Positions 43,511 to 53,787 of a stretch of DNA of 64,000 nt are shown in pieces. The translations under genes were made by a program, and so were the position numbers. A model generated the notes under the pieces. The model was not told the origin of the DNA, searched no databases, and saw nothing but the letters and a program-made list of their open reading frames with translations. The stretch comes from Zygaena filipendulae (taxonomy: Eukaryota > Arthropoda > Insecta > Lepidoptera > Zygaenidae), in assembly GCA_907165275.2 (NCBI GenBank), contig OU015663.1, positions 5,158,501 through 5,222,500 of the forward strand. The letters run 5' to 3'. Position 1 is the first letter of the stretch. Each line of letters begins with the position of its first letter.

Positions 43511-45912
43511 TCCCTCCCGGTGGGGGGAAAAAAAAAAAATTCTGACAAGAATTTTTTTTTTATCACAACGAAAAATATCACCCTACCTATGAGCAGATGA
43601 TACAATATTCGGATAAGACTGTAGCTAACAGCTAGCTGGAACGAATATATTATTAAAACTAGTATCAACATTTACCATTTACAATATAAAAAAAATCATT
43701 TAAGTCATTAAGCGACACTCGTTCCAACTCTAGACTGAAAAAACTGCTCAAAAAGTCAGTCCACATATCCATACCTAAACAATTAACCGAAAAGACAGTA
43801 TAAAGTGAACATTGAAAATTTTAAAAATATTACCTACCTAAACTTATCATGACAAAAACAGTTAACAACCAGCCTCGCAAATTTACCGATACAATTCGTT
43901 AGAGTTAACAAGTTTCTCTAACTAACGGACTGTTTGACTAACTTATTTTCATCCTCTATTTGTCCTAACTATACTTCCGATCTTTTCCAAGTCACGAGCT
44001 GAAAATACAGACCACCCCTTTCTCTGTCAATCTCTAACTAAACTCCCCCTAAACCTGTAACATTCCATCGTGCGTGACTCCAACGCAGAGATCACCCCAG
44101 ACGCTACGCGACTATTGAGGTTGCACTCAGGACTACCACATAAACTCACCCATTATACAAATCAAGTGTGATGGTTCCTGGCCGGACCACGATACGGAAC
44201 AAAATTTTTACGCTGGCACAAATTCATTATTTTAATTGTGCCTATTTGTGCCACTAATGCCAGGAATTTGTGCCTTCTGGTTTTGGAGTTATGAGAGTAC
44301 GATTGTGGTCGGGCTGGGAATCCTGGTTCCTGGCCCGACCACGGTACAGATGTTACGGAACCGAGTTTTTTCTTTTGCACAAATTCACTATTTTAATTGT
44401 GCCAATTAGTGCCACCAATCCCAGGAATGTGTGCCTTACCCCTTGGCCACAGTCTCGGCGGCGGCGGTAGCGGCGGCGGCAGCGGCAAAAACAAATGGTA
44501 GACAACATACGAAGTTGGCCACAGCTATCAGTAACTACCCAACTAGAGCACGACTGCGGGCAGCGGGGGGGCGGGGGGCAGTAGGTGCATGCACATATTT
44601 TGTACGTCAGGGTTGCTTATTCTTTTTTTGAATTAAGTTACCTATTATTAAATAAAAACTTAACTCTTACATAGTATTTATACTATGTATAAATTTAAAC
44701 CTTAATAAAACTATCTATAAGTACCATAAGTTATATTTAAAAGTAACAAGCTGTTCCCCGCGGTTTCACTCGCGTGATTTTAAGAACTCCCCGGGTAGGT
44801 ACTATGCACATATTGAGATAAAAACTATCCTATCTCGCAAGTTTGACCAAATTACATACAGTGTAAAAAAAATCATTTAAGATCGATTTAGTAGTAGTAT
44901 AATATAGGGGATTAGCTGTGCCCTGCGGTTTCACCCGCGGTAATTTAGGAGTTCCCGCGGCCATTAAGGGATAAAAAGTACCCTATGTCCTCTGTACCCC
45001 TGACAACGTGTATGCAAAAATTCATGATGATCGGTTGAACCGTCTAGGCGTGAAAGCGTAACAGACAGACAGACAGCTACTTTCGCATTTATAATATTAG
45101 CAGGGAAGCAGAGACTTGACATTTATTTCCAATCGACATAATCTTAATACGGCAGCAGCAAAAACAAATGGTAGACAATATAAGAAGTTGGCCACAGCTC
45201 GCGCCGCTGATAACTTCGTGGTCAAGGGGTAAAGCACACATTCCTGGGATTGGTGGCACTAATTGCCAATGTGCCAATTGGTGGTACTTTTTATCCCGTA
45301 ATGGCCGCGGGAACTCCTAAATTACCGCGGGTGAAACCGCAGGGCACAGCTAATCCCCTATATTATACTACTACTAAATCGATCTTAAATGATTTTTTTT
45401 ACACTGTATGTAATTTGGTCAAACTTGCGAGATAGGATAGTTTTTATCTCAATATGTGCATAGTACCTACCCGGGGAGTTCTTAAAATCACGCGAGTGAA
45501 ACCGCGGGGAACAGCTTGTTACTTTTAAATATAACTTATGGTACTTATAGATAGTTTTATTAAGAGCCATTTCACAAAAATATTGCGCGCGAGTTTAGGT
45601 ACAAACTGCGTTATTGTTTATGTGTGCGTAGTTACTCACACGTACACAACGTAAGCAGCGTAAAGCGCGCGTCGAGACTCGAGGTGGACAACGCAATCTT
45701 GAGCCGTGGGCAATCGTAGGTATTCTCAGATAAAGCAGGTATACGACCCTAGCCACGCAGCAATTTATACGAGACAGATGTTGTTCAAGGTTTTACTGGC
45801 TTTGTAAAATGAAAAACTGGGTTTCTTTTTTAACTAATATATTAGTTACACTGACCGATAGAATAATATTTTTTTACTTGTATTATAGCTTCACTGGTGT
45901 ACTTATACATAT

Positions 45913-46477
45913 CCCATCAAAAACAAACTTGTAAAAAAGTCCAAGTCTCGCAACTCACTTCTTCTACAGTAAAAAGTTGTGAGATCAATGTAATACCAAG
46001 TCGGTTAATTTATTCAGTGCCTACTTAAGGGTCCTTCTGTCTAAAGTTATCATGTTATAAGCTAATCTAATAACATTTTATAGTGACCATATCAAATTTA
46101 AAAACCTTTTATGTTTTAAATAGATTGATTGGCTTGGCGATCACGTGAAAACACAATATATCTCACATGTAATACATAATTATGGTTCTAAACAATCTAA
46201 TTTAATTATAATATGTATTACTTGTGAGATACATTGCGTTTTCACGTGATCGCCAAGCCAATCAATCTATTTAAAACATAAAAGGTTTTTAAATTTGATA
46301 TGGTCACTATAAAATGTTATTAGATTAGCTTATAACATGATAACTTTAGACAGAAGGACCCTTAAGTAGGCACTGAATAAATTAACCGACTTGGTATTAC
46401 ATTGATCTCACAACTTTTTACTGTAGAAGAAGTGAGTTGCGAGACTTGGACTTTTTTACAAGTTTGTTTTTGATGGG
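45913..46477. mobile_element. 565-bp near-perfect palindromic MITE
   Basis: The left arm begins CCCATCAAAAACAAACTTGT and the right arm ends with its exact complement. Arms of about 260-280 bp face each other around an AT-rich centre near 46195. A related start, CCCATCAAAAACATAAATTT, is seen at 8176. No protein is encoded. Confidence 0.8.
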
Positions 46478-46727
46478 ATCTCATTTCTTTTTGTAAATGG
46501 TCTTCCTCCTTTGAGCAATTTAGTCTACTTTAATAACTTGAAAGATTTTGGTACAACTTTATAATATATATAAACACATGCCCCATTCTTGCTTTTTCAT
46601 TCCGTTGACCATTGTACCTTTGAACATAATTATGTCTAGGTAACTATGTATCTACACTTTATATCTAGGTAGGTAACTATAGCTACACTTATTATTATTA
46701 TTTATTAATATCTGGGCAACGGCTTAA

Positions 46728-47165
46728 ATAGCTGTTCCCCGCGGTTTAACCCACGTTAATTTCGGAGATACCGCGGGTATTCTGAGATAAAAGTACTACC
46801 CTATGACCTTTCCTGTACCCTTGACAACGTGTAGTATGCAATAATTAATTCACCCGCGTTGATATCAGAGTTCGCGCGGGAATTCCAGAAATGAATCCTA
46901 GCTAGATCGATTTATGGCCCCCGAAATCCCCTGTATACAAAATTTCATGAAAATCGTTGGAGCATTCAGATTAGGGTAATTTTATCTCGGAATTCCCTAA
47001 GGATCTCCGAAATTAACGCTGGTGAAATCTCATGAAATTTTGCATGCACGTTGTCAGGGGTAAAGAAAACCTAGGGATATAGGGTACTAACTACTTTGCA
47101 TCTCTGAATTCCCGCGGGATCTCCGAAATTAACGCGGGTGAAACCGCGGGGAACAGCTAGTCTCA
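46728..47165. repeat. Overlapping CCGCGG short repeats
   Basis: One copy opens AGCTGTTCCCCGCGGTTTAA. Broken pieces follow, and the block ends GAAACCGCGGGGAACAGCTAG in the opposite orientation, so at least two copies face each other. Confidence 0.6.
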
Positions 47166-47344
47166 TATATTTATATGGGATTACAAAATTATTTGTGCAG
47201 TTGGTACATATAACTGCATATATAACTTTGTAATTCCATACATTTATATGGGATTACAAAGTTATTTATGCAGTTAGTGTATCTAGAAAACTGGACCGAA
47301 ATTGCTAAATATTTTAATTTTTCCTTGATTTATACAATAAACAC

Positions 47345-47700
47345 TAATTGTATTCTAAATTTCAAACTTCTATGTCTGCTAGAAGTGCCTTAGAATTTTG
47401 ATGATCGGTCAGTGAGTGAGTGAGTGAGTGAGTGAGTGAGTGACCTACAAAATTAAGAAACTTTGACTAGTTATAATTCTTAAACTACTGGTTCAAATCG
47501 AATGAAATTTAAATTATACCGTCTTTATACAACACCTGTTTGTTTACTAAAAATTTAGGCTTCTAGTTTTATCCACAACGAAGTTATAGGGGGTCGAAAA
47601 TGGCCTGAATTGCTTCGAGAAAAGGATAGTACGGCCGTGCCGCTTTTGTTGCTCGACTTGGCGGGGGCACTGCCGTGCCCCCAGATTATGACGATTACAA
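47345..47700. repeat. Dispersed repeat with GTGA tract and terminal hairpin
   Basis: A (GTGA)n tract (about 47411-47442) follows GATGATCGGTCA. The block ends with the GGGGGCACTGCCGTGCCCCC hairpin, as at 34780. The order is the same in both copies, which also share ATCAGTGAGTCAGTGA-like sequence. Confidence 0.6.
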
Positions 47701-47781
47701 CTCTTCCAACTTTTTGAATCGTTTATCTCAGAAACGGTGGCTCTTAGGAAAAAAGTATTCAGATGTTTTTTTTACAGATAA

Positions 47782-48000
47782 ATAGCTGTGCCCCGCGGTT
47801 TCACCCGCGGTAATTTCGGAGTTTCCGCGAGAATACCGGGATAAAAAGTACCCTATGTTCTTCTCTGTACCCCTGACAATGTGCATGCCAAATTTCATCC
47901 AAATCCGTTCAGCCGTTTTTGCGTGATTGAGTAACAAACATCCAAACATCTAAACATTCAAACATCCAAACTTTCACATTTATAATATTAGTAGGATAAA
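47782..48000. repeat. CCGCGG short repeat, near-complete copy
   Basis: It runs from TAGCTGTGCCCCGCGGTTTC through GTGCATGCCAAATTTCATCC to CATTTATAATATTAGTAGGA. It is one of the best-kept copies and usable as a family reference. Confidence 0.75.
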
Positions 48001-48079
48001 TTCCAGATCAAGAAAAAATTCCAGTCTTTTTTAAAGATATATGGTCTACTTAAATATTTTATGAATAAAATTTTTACCT

Positions 48080-48310
48080 GAACTAATTTTATCAAATAAA
48101 TGAAAATATACAGAGATAAAGCGTATTAAACTTTAGGGTGGGGGCTCGTGACGTCACTAACCGCTATAAGCCGCCATACAAACTGCACCGGTTAGTGACG
48201 TCACGCGAAATTTCAACTCAATGTATCGCCGTTATTTTTGGATTACGTAAAAAAAAGAAAAAATACATGTCCAATATTATTTATTAATCTAAAGACAGAT
48301 AAAAAAAATT
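48080..48310. mobile_element. TAGTCCGTC/TGACGTCA MITE copy
   Basis: GATAAAGCGTATTAAACTTT, two TGACGTCA palindromes (48149-48156, 48196-48203) and GTCCAATATTATTTATTAAT identify the family. It is nested in the TTAA element. Confidence 0.65.
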
Positions 48311-48562
48311 GCGTAACATGCCCATTCCGATAAAAATATGCCATGTTACAGGTACATTATAACCCATTTTTCAAATGAAGTACTCGTCAAGACCAATCAA
48401 ACGAGCACTAACTCAAGGGGATTGTATCTTTTTTTACGGAGTTCCTATGGCCACCTTCCAGCTCCATCATCAGATCAGCTCCAAGTCATCATGATATTCC
48501 ATTGTCAGGCGATATACTTCAGCTAAATCGAAAAAAATTGTAGGTAATTGTATTTACTTTAC

Positions 48563-48648
48563 CTCTGTTGCCTTTTTTAAGGCTGCAAAATTATCACGGT
48601 TCCTTTTTTTAAAACAACGGTATACACTATCCTTGCGAGTACCCATAG
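48563..48648 (-). CDS. Possible small spliced exon, 28 codons, unknown function
   Basis: After the acceptor ATTTTTTAG the minus strand reads CT then ATG and 28 open codons (MGTRKDSVYRCFKKRNRDNF, then AALKKATE) up to a GTAAAG donor in phase 0. Further upstream a GTAAGT donor at 48771 ends a GC-richer leader (about 48772-48900) that could be a first exon. The lysine-rich start vaguely recalls psq-type helix-turn-helix proteins of pogo-like elements, but I cannot confirm that. No following exon was found before the MITE and short repeats. It could be a captured gene start or chance. Confidence 0.25.
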
Positions 48649-50341
48649 CTAAAAAATAAAAAAATTATAGTATTATTATTAGTAATTTATTAACATATAT
48701 CTTTATTATTATTATCATACAAACAACTAAAATAATTCATACCTACATATTTCATAATAAACAAAACTTACCTCGCGAAACAAAACTCGAAGCGGATCAA
48801 AAATATTTGGTCGCAGTATAATCACCACTTTACCAATTTTACAATACGAGCGCACGCAAGTCGGGACGCGGAACAAAATGGCACAGGTCCTGCCTCGACG
48901 GGCGCTCGCGCCATTCTAATCGGTATCCGCTTGTTCATTGTAATTTATACTGATGTTTAGATCAATATATTGACAAATTATTTGCTAATATTTGCAAAAT
49001 AACTGTAGAAATCAATTCTCCAAAGAACAATGTTTATTTTGGGATAATTTGATTTTAGTTATTACTGTGTATTTAACCAAAAATCACGATAAAATTGACC
49101 CTTTAATCTTAAAAATTTACCAAATTATTTCTTTTTTTTACTCAATAATGGTAATGAAATTCAAGAATCTATTACATTAAATGACGACTAAAATATATGT
49201 CCGATGATTACTATATTTTTTGAAACTTATTATATCAGCATTATTAATAGATATAGGACTTTGAAATTGAGTCTGCGGCCATTTTTCACTAAAATGGTTG
49301 TGGGAGATGAGGCACTAAAAATTAACCAAATTAGTTTAAGTAAATGTGTTACATTAAATGTCAACACCAAAGATAGACCTATTTTTTGCAGTTATTAAAT
49401 AATTTCTGGGTGTCACTTAAAATAGTAATTTAGGAGTCCAAAATCTTAGAAATTCGCGCGAAAATGTAAGATGGCTCTTAAGGTTTAAATTTATACATAG
49501 TATAAATACTATGTAAGAGTTAAGTTTTTATTTAATAATAGGTAACTTAATTCAAAAAAAGAATAAGCAACCCTGACGTACAAAATATGTGCATGCACCT
49601 ACTGCCCCCCGCCCCCCCGCTGCCCGCAGTCGTGCTCTAGTTGGGTAGTTACTGATAGCTGTGGCCAACTTCGTATGTTGTCTACCATTTGTTTTTGCCG
49701 CTGCCGCCGCCGCTACCGCCGCCGCCGAGACTGTGGCCAAGGGGTAAGGCACACATTCCTGGGATTGGTGGCACTAATTGGCACAATTAAAATAGTGAAT
49801 TTGTGCAAAAGAAAAAACTCGGTTCCGTAACATCTGTACCGTGGTCGGGCCAGGAACCAGGATTCCCAGCCCGACCACAATCGTACTCTCATAACTCCAA
49901 AACCAGAAGGCACAAATTCCTGGCATTAGTGGCACAAATAGGCACAATTAAAATAATGAATTTGTGCCAGCGTAAAAATTTTGTTCCGTACCGTGGTCCG
50001 GCCAGGAACCATCACACCAAATCAACCCAGAAAACGTAATTTCTTAAATATTTTATTTTTTTCTCGGTGTGTCAGTTTGTGCTCGTGGCTCAGCTTTATG
50101 TTGCACCTCTCAGATGCATTGATACTAGAACAAATTGCAGCATTAATACTCGTACAAAAGTAAGACATTGGCATGACACAGTTACAAAAATAAATGAATA
50201 TTTTCAAACAAATTACTTATATTATACCTACATCATAAACGCAAATAACACAATATTATCAATATTATTATTCTACAATTCAATTTACAGAATTTACAAT
50301 TTACATTAGTGTCAAAAAAATACACACAAAGAATATAAGTA

Positions 50342-52180
50342 TCATATTATTCTCAACCAAAAGGGTTTTAATCGGTTATGATGAACAACAATTCTTTGTC
50401 CATGTGCATTGGAGGTTTTCCTTATACGATAATTATTATTTGGCAAACATCTTATAATATGATACGGACCTTTATACTGACGGGATAACTTCCTAGCTGT
50501 TCCAGTGACCCTCTTTGGAGTATAAACCTTTAACGGATTCTCACAAAATCTTTTATAACTCAACTTTCGATCAAATTTCACTTGCTGTTTCATTTGAGCT
50601 ATACTTCTTATTGCTTTATTAATGTATAAATTATTCATCCTCCTTCGTACAACATGATTGTTATTTCTAATAAACAAATCTTGAAACACATGACTACTCA
50701 ATTCAATCCTACTTTTTATCCGTTTAAAAAAGTCGTTATTTCGACTCTTTTCCCGTCGTTGTTCGTTTTCGAACCTCATCGCGTCTTTCTTGTATAACTC
50801 TATTCCATCGTCTAACGCTAACTCAACTATATTTCTGACCTTTTTGTCATCACAGTCTTCGTCTTTTTCATTTACGTTAAATTCCCTTGACTTATTCGCA
50901 ATCTCATCCCCTGTAGTAGTATTTATTGCGTGAGCAGTTTCACAAACAAATATGTAATCATCTTTTAAAAGTTTTACGGTTCCATGATGGGGTTCACTTA
51001 CCATCTGCATGGAACTTGGATCTTTCTGCGTTTCCTTTTTAGAAAACGGCACAATACATTTACCTAAATCGATGCACTTATCTCTAAAATTGACAATCGC
51101 CAAATTATCTGTAAGGAAATCTTGTCCTAAAATGACATCAGTTGCAAATTCATTTATCACTAAAAATGTTACACTAAAACTATTTGTTTCTATAATACAA
51201 TCTAAACACACTTTACCAACAACTTTTAATCTATTACCATCAACTGCCTTAACTATAATATCATTTTCAATAGGATTTGGATTAATTTTAATTTTTTTAC
51301 AAAATTCAAATGATATTCCGGATATTGAAGCACCCGAATCTATTAACGCAATGACGTTTTCTCCGTTTATTGTAGTTTTCACACTCGGCAAGGTTTCTTG
51401 ATCTTCTAATTTCATTCTTGTGTGATCTTCTACACCATCTGCCATCTGGTTTACGGGTCGGAAGTTTTGGGGCCTTTGGCTCCTTAAGTTGTAGGGTGGA
51501 CGTCTCTCTCCTGCATTCGTTCGTTCGTTCGTTCTTTCGGCGGGAATTGTTTGCGGCTTTGACCTCCAGGATAGTCCAGGTGTAGTTTCGTACGTAGAAG
51601 GTGGGATTGGGGACACGCGCGGCACTTGAAACTGAGGCCCGCGACAATCGCCACTAGATGGCGGACCCGGTAAAATTTCGTTCAGAGGCCCCCTCAACTT
51701 GATTGGTAGATTTACTACTTCTCTATCTTTTTTGAAAATCTCTTCGGACTGAAGTAATGACAGTTTTAATTCTTTTACACTATTAAAAACTTGTAAAGCG
51801 AGTCTATTTTTGAAATAATATGAAACGTTGCTCAAAAATTGCTGAATGATAATTTTATCGCTGTATATTCCAGCTTTAGTGGCTAGTCCTTCAAGTCTAT
51901 ATAAAAAATCAATCGCTGATTCATTTGCATCTTGCTTAGCATAGTAAAAATTTGCAGTGTGATCCTGTATGGTAGAAAATTCTTCTAGGAATGCTGCTTT
52001 TAGCGCTTCGTATGATATTGGTTCAATGGTAATGCGGCGATAAAAATGTGACGCGGCACCCGATAAATAAGCCGAAATTATAATTGCTTTTGTGTCGTCT
52101 GCCCAATTATTGATCGCCGCAATCGTTTCAAATTGCTTAAAAAAATCATGGCAATCCGACCGTCCGGTATATTTTGCCAT
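50342..52180 (-). CDS. Gag-protease-integrase-tail fusion ORF of the LTR element
   Basis: The 612-residue frame is open and ends about 200 bp from its 5' LTR. Residues 1-165 are a Ty3/gypsy-type Gag core (AKYTGRSDCHDFFKQFETI at the start, AIDFLYRLEGLATKAGI near 89-105). No zinc knuckle is seen; residues 165-250 are proline/arginine-rich. Residues 264-375 are a retropepsin: DSGAS at 281-285 holds the catalytic aspartate and ILGQDFL at 350-356 is the closing motif. Residues about 545-612 match an integrase C-terminal domain (KLSRQYKGPYHI, HHNRLKPFW). Reverse transcriptase, RNase H and the DDE core are absent, and residues 380-480 bridge the gap with charged sequence. The frame is kept across the deletion, as if the short protein itself were maintained. 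It would need enzymes from a full-length relative. Confidence 0.85.
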   Translation of the reverse strand: MAKYTGRSDCHDFFKQFETIAAINNWADDTKAIIISAYLSGAASHFYRRITIEPISYEALKAAFLEEFSTIQDHTANFYYAKQDANESAIDFLYRLEGLATKAGIYSDKIIIQQFLSNVSYYFKNRLALQVFNSVKELKLSLLQSEEIFKKDREVVNLPIKLRGPLNEILPGPPSSGDCRGPQFQVPRVSPIPPSTYETTPGLSWRSKPQTIPAERTNERTNAGERRPPYNLRSQRPQNFRPVNQMADGVEDHTRMKLEDQETLPSVKTTINGENVIALIDSGASISGISFEFCKKIKINPNPIENDIIVKAVDGNRLKVVGKVCLDCIIETNSFSVTFLVINEFATDVILGQDFLTDNLAIVNFRDKCIDLGKCIVPFSKKETQKDPSSMQMVSEPHHGTVKLLKDDYIFVCETAHAINTTTGDEIANKSREFNVNEKDEDCDDKKVRNIVELALDDGIELYKKDAMRFENEQRREKSRNNDFFKRIKSRIELSSHVFQDLFIRNNNHVVRRRMNNLYINKAIRSIAQMKQQVKFDRKLSYKRFCENPLKVYTPKRVTGTARKLSRQYKGPYHIIRCLPNNNYRIRKTSNAHGQRIVVHHNRLKPFWLRII

Positions 52181-52390
52181 TTTAAAATTATCTAAGTATC
52201 TCGATTATTTATATAAAATTTTACTTAACTTTTACTGATGAGCATTCCCAGTTTTTTCTTCTGCTCGTCTTTGTCAGCTTAGCGGCTGACTTCTTCCATC
52301 TTTTTCTTTTCTGAAAATAATAATTTATTTAGTATTTTGAATACGGTGCCTCTACCACGTAAGGTTCGAGGCTACCCGGCGCCTCCACCA

Positions 52391-52643
52391 TGTAACGTCC
52401 CGGGGGCGGGAACGTTAACAAATTAAGCAATTGAATATAAAGATTTTCAAATTATTTTAATTAAAGATATTTTTATTTCAAAGCAAAACCATATTGTTCT
52501 GATACAACAAATCGATTCTCCTCTTTTTATATCTAGAATCTATATTTATGACATTTCATTCAAATTCGAAAATATTACTTACTTCTTCTAAATTTGTTTC
52601 CAACCAGTGTTGACATGGAGGTGAACAGCGTTCAACCTCTACA
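52391..52643 (-). repeat. 5' LTR of the gypsy-like element
   Basis: It matches the 3' LTR. The inner flank on the sense strand starts TGGTGGAGGCGCCGGGT, the primer-binding-site candidate. A similar 21-bp string (CGGTGCCTCTACCACGTAAG on the plus strand) lies about 45 bp further in, as if the site were duplicated. Confidence 0.9.
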
Positions 52644-53787
52644 GTACCTACTAGTGCAAGCAAAAATCTCCGACTAATGTTGAATGTTGACGCAATCAGC
52701 AACGAAATGAACATCTTTCAGACGGCATTATTTGAAGAGAAAGGAATGTATTGACTTACGCGGTTTTTACCATCAACAGAATACGATGCGTATTCCGTAT
52801 TGCATTCCGTTCCTATAAGGAACCATTCTCAGCAAAAAAGCATGTTGGAAAAAAATGGAAAAAACATAGAAGCCGCTGCAATTTGGAACCCCTTAATACC
52901 CCTTAATATCTCAGAAAAAGACAGCGACATTTGTGAAAAAACTATAATATTGGTAATTAGGTACCTACGTTGAAGTTTGAACTGATTTCATAGAACATAA
53001 AATATTTACCACCATTAGCCCCAATAATTTTGCATCGAATATGATCCCCGCAAATTTTTTTTCTTTAATCGCTAATACTGTCATAAGTTTTTATTTTAGT
53101 CTAAAACAAATAATTAGCTTCAGATTGTCACAGGTATCTAAGTTTTAGGGTTTATTTTATGTTAACTTGCTTTAGTTTTCTTGGTTATTTGCTAACATAG
53201 TTGGAACCTTATAGGTGCGGGTAACATAGAACCGGTTCCGGAGAAGAACTAACTCGTGGACGTAGTGGTAGGCAGAGCTAGCAAATTTTTATAGAACTCC
53301 TACGAACAGCCAGGAATCTACTCTCCGGATTTTGAATCATCTGTTTCTTCAGGTGACTGTAGTGTCAGAAAATGCTATACCGCGCAACCCCGTTCACAAT
53401 CCAAATGAGGCTTGTTGCATTATTTGCTCTGGAAATTAAATTACCCCAAAGATAAACGGGGCAAAACTTGGATTCTGTGCCAATCTTGTGGGTTGTGGGC
53501 ACATACTGAATGCTCAGGATACAAATCAGAATATTCTATTTATGATTTTTGTAAGTAATTCTTTTCATACTTGTAATTTGGAACCATAACGCCCGCGAAT
53601 TAGTTCCTATGGGTTTCGTTTTGTTTATTCGTTCCTAATGAAAGTTGATACATGGTTGATATACCTAAGTCTAAGTAGATACCATGCAGATTGCCTATAG
53701 TCAGATAGTTTTGTTAAAAAACAAAGTAGGGTTCCAAATTACCATCCCTTCCTCTATGATTCCACCAGTGTCAAGTTGGATGCAGTA

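Larger units (their letters stand above)
45564..49477. mobile_element. TTAA-flanked element nested in the fold-back
   Basis: Left end GAGCCATTTCACAAAAATAT and right end (inverted) GAGCCATCTTACATTTTCGC are imperfect terminal repeats, both directly preceded by TTAA (45560-45563, 49478-49481). The fold-back arm reads continuously across the joint if the insert and one TTAA are removed, so the duplication is real. A TTAA target is typical of piggyBac-type elements. I find no transposase inside. Contents are a palindrome (45913-46477), several CCGCGG repeats, a GTGA tract, a TGACGTCA MITE and a GC-rich start region with a possible small exon at 48563-48648. Confidence 0.7.
44166..50017. mobile_element. 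Fold-back element, copy 2, with nested cargo
   Basis: The ends GTGTGATGGTTCCTGGCC/GGCCAGGAACCATCACAC match copy 1 at 3087. Perfect 8-bp CAAATCAA lies at 44158-44165 and 50018-50025. The outer arms run about 535 bp (44166-44703 and 49480-50017) with very few differences. Inside the left half is a second inverted structure (roughly 44700-45563) built from another rearranged copy of the family plus CCGCGG repeats. A 3.9-kb TTAA-flanked element interrupts the right arm. Without that cargo the element would be about 1.9 kb. No transposase is encoded. It lies inside the gypsy-like element. Confidence 0.85.
43258..52643 (-). mobile_element. Ty3/gypsy-like LTR retrotransposon, non-autonomous, with nested insert
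   Basis: Two 253-bp LTRs (43258-43510 and 52391-52643) that match at every base I read begin TGTAACGTCCCGGGGGCGGG and end TCAACCTCTACA. GTAC flanks both sides (43254-43257, 52644-52647), a 4-bp target duplication typical of Ty3/gypsy elements. The minus strand is sense. Next to the 5' LTR lies TGGTGGAGGCGCCGGGT, a primer-binding-site candidate (TGG start), and before the 3' LTR lies the purine run GGGAGGGA. The element carries the 612-codon ORF at 50342-52180 but no reverse transcriptase, RNase H or integrase core. Removing the fold-back at 44166-50017 leaves about 3.5 kb. The LTR identity says the insertion is recent. Confidence 0.9.

Noticed and set aside
47411..47442. CRISPR-like spaced repeats
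   Set aside because: This is a plain (GTGA)n tract; no repeat-spacer pattern occurs in the window and the DNA is from an insect.
51009..51401. 130-codon plus-strand frame opposite the protease region
   Set aside because: It is antisense to a clear retropepsin and has no motif of its own.
52340..52390. A tRNA gene suggested by GGTTCGAGGC...CACCA beside the 5' LTR
   Set aside because: No matching acceptor, D or anticodon arms are upstream. The position fits a primer-binding site instead.
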